Of a stretch of 64,000 nucleotides of DNA, positions 61,742 through 64,000 are shown in pieces. Under the pieces are notes generated by a model. That model was given only the letters and a program-made list of their open reading frames with translations, did not search any database and was not told the origin of the DNA. Source of the stretch: Parablautia intestinalis. Its GTDB lineage: Bacteria; Bacillota; Clostridia; Lachnospirales; Lachnospiraceae. The position numbers and the translations under genes were made by a program. The stretch spans positions 1 to 64,000 of the forward strand of contig RAYQ01000017.1 in assembly GCA_003612395.1 (NCBI GenBank), given 5' to 3'. Position 1 is the stretch's first letter; each line of letters begins with the position of its first letter.

Positions 61742-63163
61742 ATGGATGATGGCGGGCCTACGGCCAGTTATATTATTTTTTTTGTTTTATTGCTAATTGA
61801 TATGCTCTTTTATGGATTTGGCGCGGCGGTCAGGGAGTTGTCTGCCAAGGAGCTGTCCGAGGAATTTAAGGATACAAAAAATAAAAAAGCAAAGCGGCTG
61901 TATACAATTGCTGTGAATCCTGAGCAGTATATCAGCACGGTCCAGCTGGTTGTGACCTTGATTAATCTGGTGATGGGCGGATTTTTCCTGCGGGTTTTCA
62001 GCAGGGCAGCAGGGAACCTGATCGAAAAAGGCATACTGGATAATGTGACGGATATGGCGATGCCTCCCGGAATTCTTTCGGTGGTGGCACTGATTCTTTC
62101 AGGGGCGGTGCTTTTATACATATTGTTGACTTTTGGGGTGCTTATTCCCAAAAGACTGGGAACAAGGTATGCTTCTAAATGGGCTTATGCCTGCATCAAT
62201 CCCATCTACTATATTACAAAGATAGTCAGTCCGGTAACAGGTCTTGTAGCGGTAACAGCCAAAGGGGTTTTGCGGATTTTTGGCATTCGCTGTGAAGAAG
62301 ATACGGAGGATGTGACAGAGGAAGAAATCATATCCATGGTTAACGAAGGGCACGAGCAGGGAGTGCTTCTGGCCACGGAGGCGGAAATGATCACCAATAT
62401 TTTCGAACTGGGCGATAAGGAAGCCAAGGACATTATGACCCACAGGACCAATGTCCTTGCCATTGACCGGAACATGCCGCTGGAAGAGGCTCTTGATTAC
62501 ATGCTCAGTGAGAGTAAAAGCCGTTTTCCGGTGTATGAGGAAAACATAGACCATATTGTAGGTATTCTTCATTTGAGGGATGCCATGCGTTTCCACAGAG
62601 AAATGGAAAACATGGCGGTGCCTGTAGGCGATATAGAGGGTCTGGTACGGGATGCCATTTTTGTACCTGAAACGAAAAATATTGACGTACTGTTTCAGAA
62701 TATGCAGCACACCAAGAGCCAAATGGTTATTGTGGTGGATGAATATGGTCAGACTTCAGGGCTTGTGGCCATGGAGGATATTTTAGAGGAAATCGTTGGC
62801 AATATCATGGATGAGTATGATGAGGAAGAAGAACACATTGAGGAAACAGGAAATGCGGATGAGTATATTATAGAAGGTATAACGCCGCTGGAAGAGCTGG
62901 AGGAAAGATTCCATATTTCCTTTAAGGAGGATGCTTTTGAAACCTTAAACGGCTTTATGATTTCCAAAATGGACAAAATTCCTGAGGAAGATGAAGAATT
63001 TTCCATTGATGTGGACGGTTACTGCTTTAAGATTTTACAGGTAAAAAACAGAATGATACAAAGTGTTCTTGTAACCAAGGTGGTAAAGGAGTCTGAGCCA
63101 TGTGCCGCTGAAGAAGAAACTGAAAACAGGCAGGATAAACCTGATAAGAAAGAAAAAGATTAA
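61742..63163 (+). CDS. CNNM/CorC-type membrane protein with CBS domains
   Basis: 473 residues. A DUF21 (CNNM) membrane domain (about 1-185, with three to four helices) is followed by a CBS pair (about 205-330; DIMTHRTNVLAIDRNM, SRFPVYEENIDHIVGILHL) and a CorC_HlyC domain (YIIEGITPLEELEERFHISF). This family is usually linked to Mg or other cation efflux, though often labelled hemolysin. The last 25 residues are a charged tail. AAAGGAG precedes ATG 61742. Confidence 0.9.
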   Translation: MDDGGPTASYIIFFVLLLIDMLFYGFGAAVRELSAKELSEEFKDTKNKKAKRLYTIAVNPEQYISTVQLVVTLINLVMGGFFLRVFSRAAGNLIEKGILDNVTDMAMPPGILSVVALILSGAVLLYILLTFGVLIPKRLGTRYASKWAYACINPIYYITKIVSPVTGLVAVTAKGVLRIFGIRCEEDTEDVTEEEIISMVNEGHEQGVLLATEAEMITNIFELGDKEAKDIMTHRTNVLAIDRNMPLEEALDYMLSESKSRFPVYEENIDHIVGILHLRDAMRFHREMENMAVPVGDIEGLVRDAIFVPETKNIDVLFQNMQHTKSQMVIVVDEYGQTSGLVAMEDILEEIVGNIMDEYDEEEEHIEETGNADEYIIEGITPLEELEERFHISFKEDAFETLNGFMISKMDKIPEEDEEFSIDVDGYCFKILQVKNRMIQSVLVTKVVKESEPCAAEEETENRQDKPDKKEKD

Positions 63164-63180
63164 CATACAGGCCGGAAACA

Positions 63181-63248
63181 TCAGATTCGCGTCAGTGCGG
63201 CGTACGCGAATCTGACAGAAGCATAAGCCGCACAGAAATGAGGGAGAA
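63181..63248 (+). promoter_or_regulatory. Leader hairpin before yebC, partial two-hairpin element
   Basis: TCAGATTCGCGT (63181-63192) pairs perfectly with ACGCGAATCTGA (63204-63215). The tail GCATAAGCCGC-acaGAAATGAGG resembles the tails of leader copies 2 and 4 (TAAAACGC ... GGAATGGAG). There is no P1 or GRTGGCAG linker, so this is at most a shortened relative. Confidence 0.45.
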
Positions 63249-63977
63249 ATGTCAGGACATTCAAAATTTGCAAATATTAAACACAAAAAAGAGAAAAACG
63301 ATGCTGCAAAGGGCAAAATCTTTACCATACTTGGCAGGGAAATTGCAGTGGCGGTTAAGGAGGGCGGTCCGGACCCGGCCAATAATTCCAAGCTGGCACA
63401 GGTAATAGCAAAGGCAAAATCCAACAATATGCCAAACGATACGATTGAGCGGGGCATTAAAAAGGCAGCGGGAGATGCGGGAAATGTAAATTACAAGTAT
63501 GTTACCTATGAAGGCTACGGTCCTAACGGTATAGCAATTATTGTGGATGCGCTTACGGATAACCAGAACAGAACGGCGGCCAATGTGAGAAATGCGTTTA
63601 CAAAGGGAAATGGAAATGTAGGAACGCCGGGCTGTGTGTCTTTTATGTTTGACAAAAAGGGGCAGATGATTATTGACAAGGAAGAATATGAAGGCGATTC
63701 GGACGAGCTGATGATGATGGTTTTGGATGCAGGAGCAGAGGACTTTTCCGAGGAAGAGGACAGCTATGAGGTGCTTACGGATCCGGGCGATTTTGATGGG
63801 GTACTGATGGCTTTGCAGGACGGGGGAATACCGTTAGTTTCTGCGGAAGTTACCATGATCCCGCAAAATTATGTGGAGCTTAAAGACGAAGCAGCGGTAA
63901 AGAGCCTGCAGAAGATTTTGGATTTACTGGATGAGGATGATGATGTGCAGGCGGTATATCATAACTGGGATGAATAA
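63249..63977 (+). CDS. yebC: YebC/PmpR-family protein
   Basis: 242 residues. The family start SGHSKFANIKHKKEKNDAAK and the segments GREIAVAVKEGG and MPNDTIERGIKKAAG are canonical; acidic C-terminal regions follow. YebC proteins were described as transcription regulators, and several are now known to help ribosomes translate proline-rich stretches. The start ATG 63249 is preceded by GAGGGAG. It is the last complete gene of the window; 63978-64000 holds nothing further. Confidence 0.95.
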   Translation: MSGHSKFANIKHKKEKNDAAKGKIFTILGREIAVAVKEGGPDPANNSKLAQVIAKAKSNNMPNDTIERGIKKAAGDAGNVNYKYVTYEGYGPNGIAIIVDALTDNQNRTAANVRNAFTKGNGNVGTPGCVSFMFDKKGQMIIDKEEYEGDSDELMMMVLDAGAEDFSEEEDSYEVLTDPGDFDGVLMALQDGGIPLVSAEVTMIPQNYVELKDEAAVKSLQKILDLLDEDDDVQAVYHNWDE

Positions 63978-64000
63978 GGCAGGAAAATGGCTGCTTAATC

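Overview
The window looks like chromosome from a low-GC, spore-forming member of the Lachnospiraceae (Bacillota, Clostridia); the genus cannot be fixed from the sequence alone. Pointers are spoVB, Rex, a NifS-NifU-MnmA cluster, a gap-pgk-tpiA glycolytic operon, class B sortase surface loci with BspA-type repeats, a probable Re-citrate synthase beside an isocitrate dehydrogenase, and AGGAGG-type ribosome binding sites. No rRNA, tRNA or CRISPR array was found.

Layout. 1-2.7 kb is a mobile-DNA scar: an IS4-type transposase cut by the left end of an IS21-type element, whose istA is itself cut by the 3' end of a Tn916-type tyrosine recombinase. 2.7-13.3 kb is accessory: an unknown zinc-ribbon protein, a small tyrosine phosphatase, a WYL regulator with a YcaQ-type DNA glycosylase, a RidA protein, and a GNAT / nuclease-methyltransferase fusion / specificity-subunit operon. 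13.3-32.8 kb is mostly housekeeping: spoVB, nifS-nifU-mnmA, a PHP phosphatase, gap-pgk-(small membrane protein)-tpiA, vanZ-like, aroF-tyrA, an EF-G paralogue with altered GTPase motifs, a large membrane protein and leuS. 32.8-50.9 kb is accessory again: two small unknown genes, a Cys-rich tandem-motif protein, an uncharacterised three-gene operon (membrane protein, soluble protein, HExxH protein) next to an XRE regulator, a class B sortase with two dedicated BspA-like wall proteins, and an intracellular subtilase. 51-64 kb holds Re-citrate synthase-GntR-icd, an ABC-F ATPase, and a run with rex, nnr, alr, an orphan mazF, a CorC-type protein and yebC.

Putative novelty. (1) A two-hairpin leader element, with P1, an unpaired GRTGGCAG linker and P2 ending at the Shine-Dalgarno sequence, sits before four unrelated genes (4794, 7037, 33678 on the minus strand, 53555), with a partial fifth before yebC. 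Stem sequences differ while pairing is kept, so this looks like a structured RNA or mobile 5'-leader family. (2) The 34.5-38.4 kb operon encodes a predicted gluzincin-like metalloprotein and matches no system I know. (3) A second dispersed REP-like family (four or five copies) also supplies the last codons of the vanZ-like gene. Two A-tract frameshifts (about 35650 and 50704-50711) could be real or sequencing errors.
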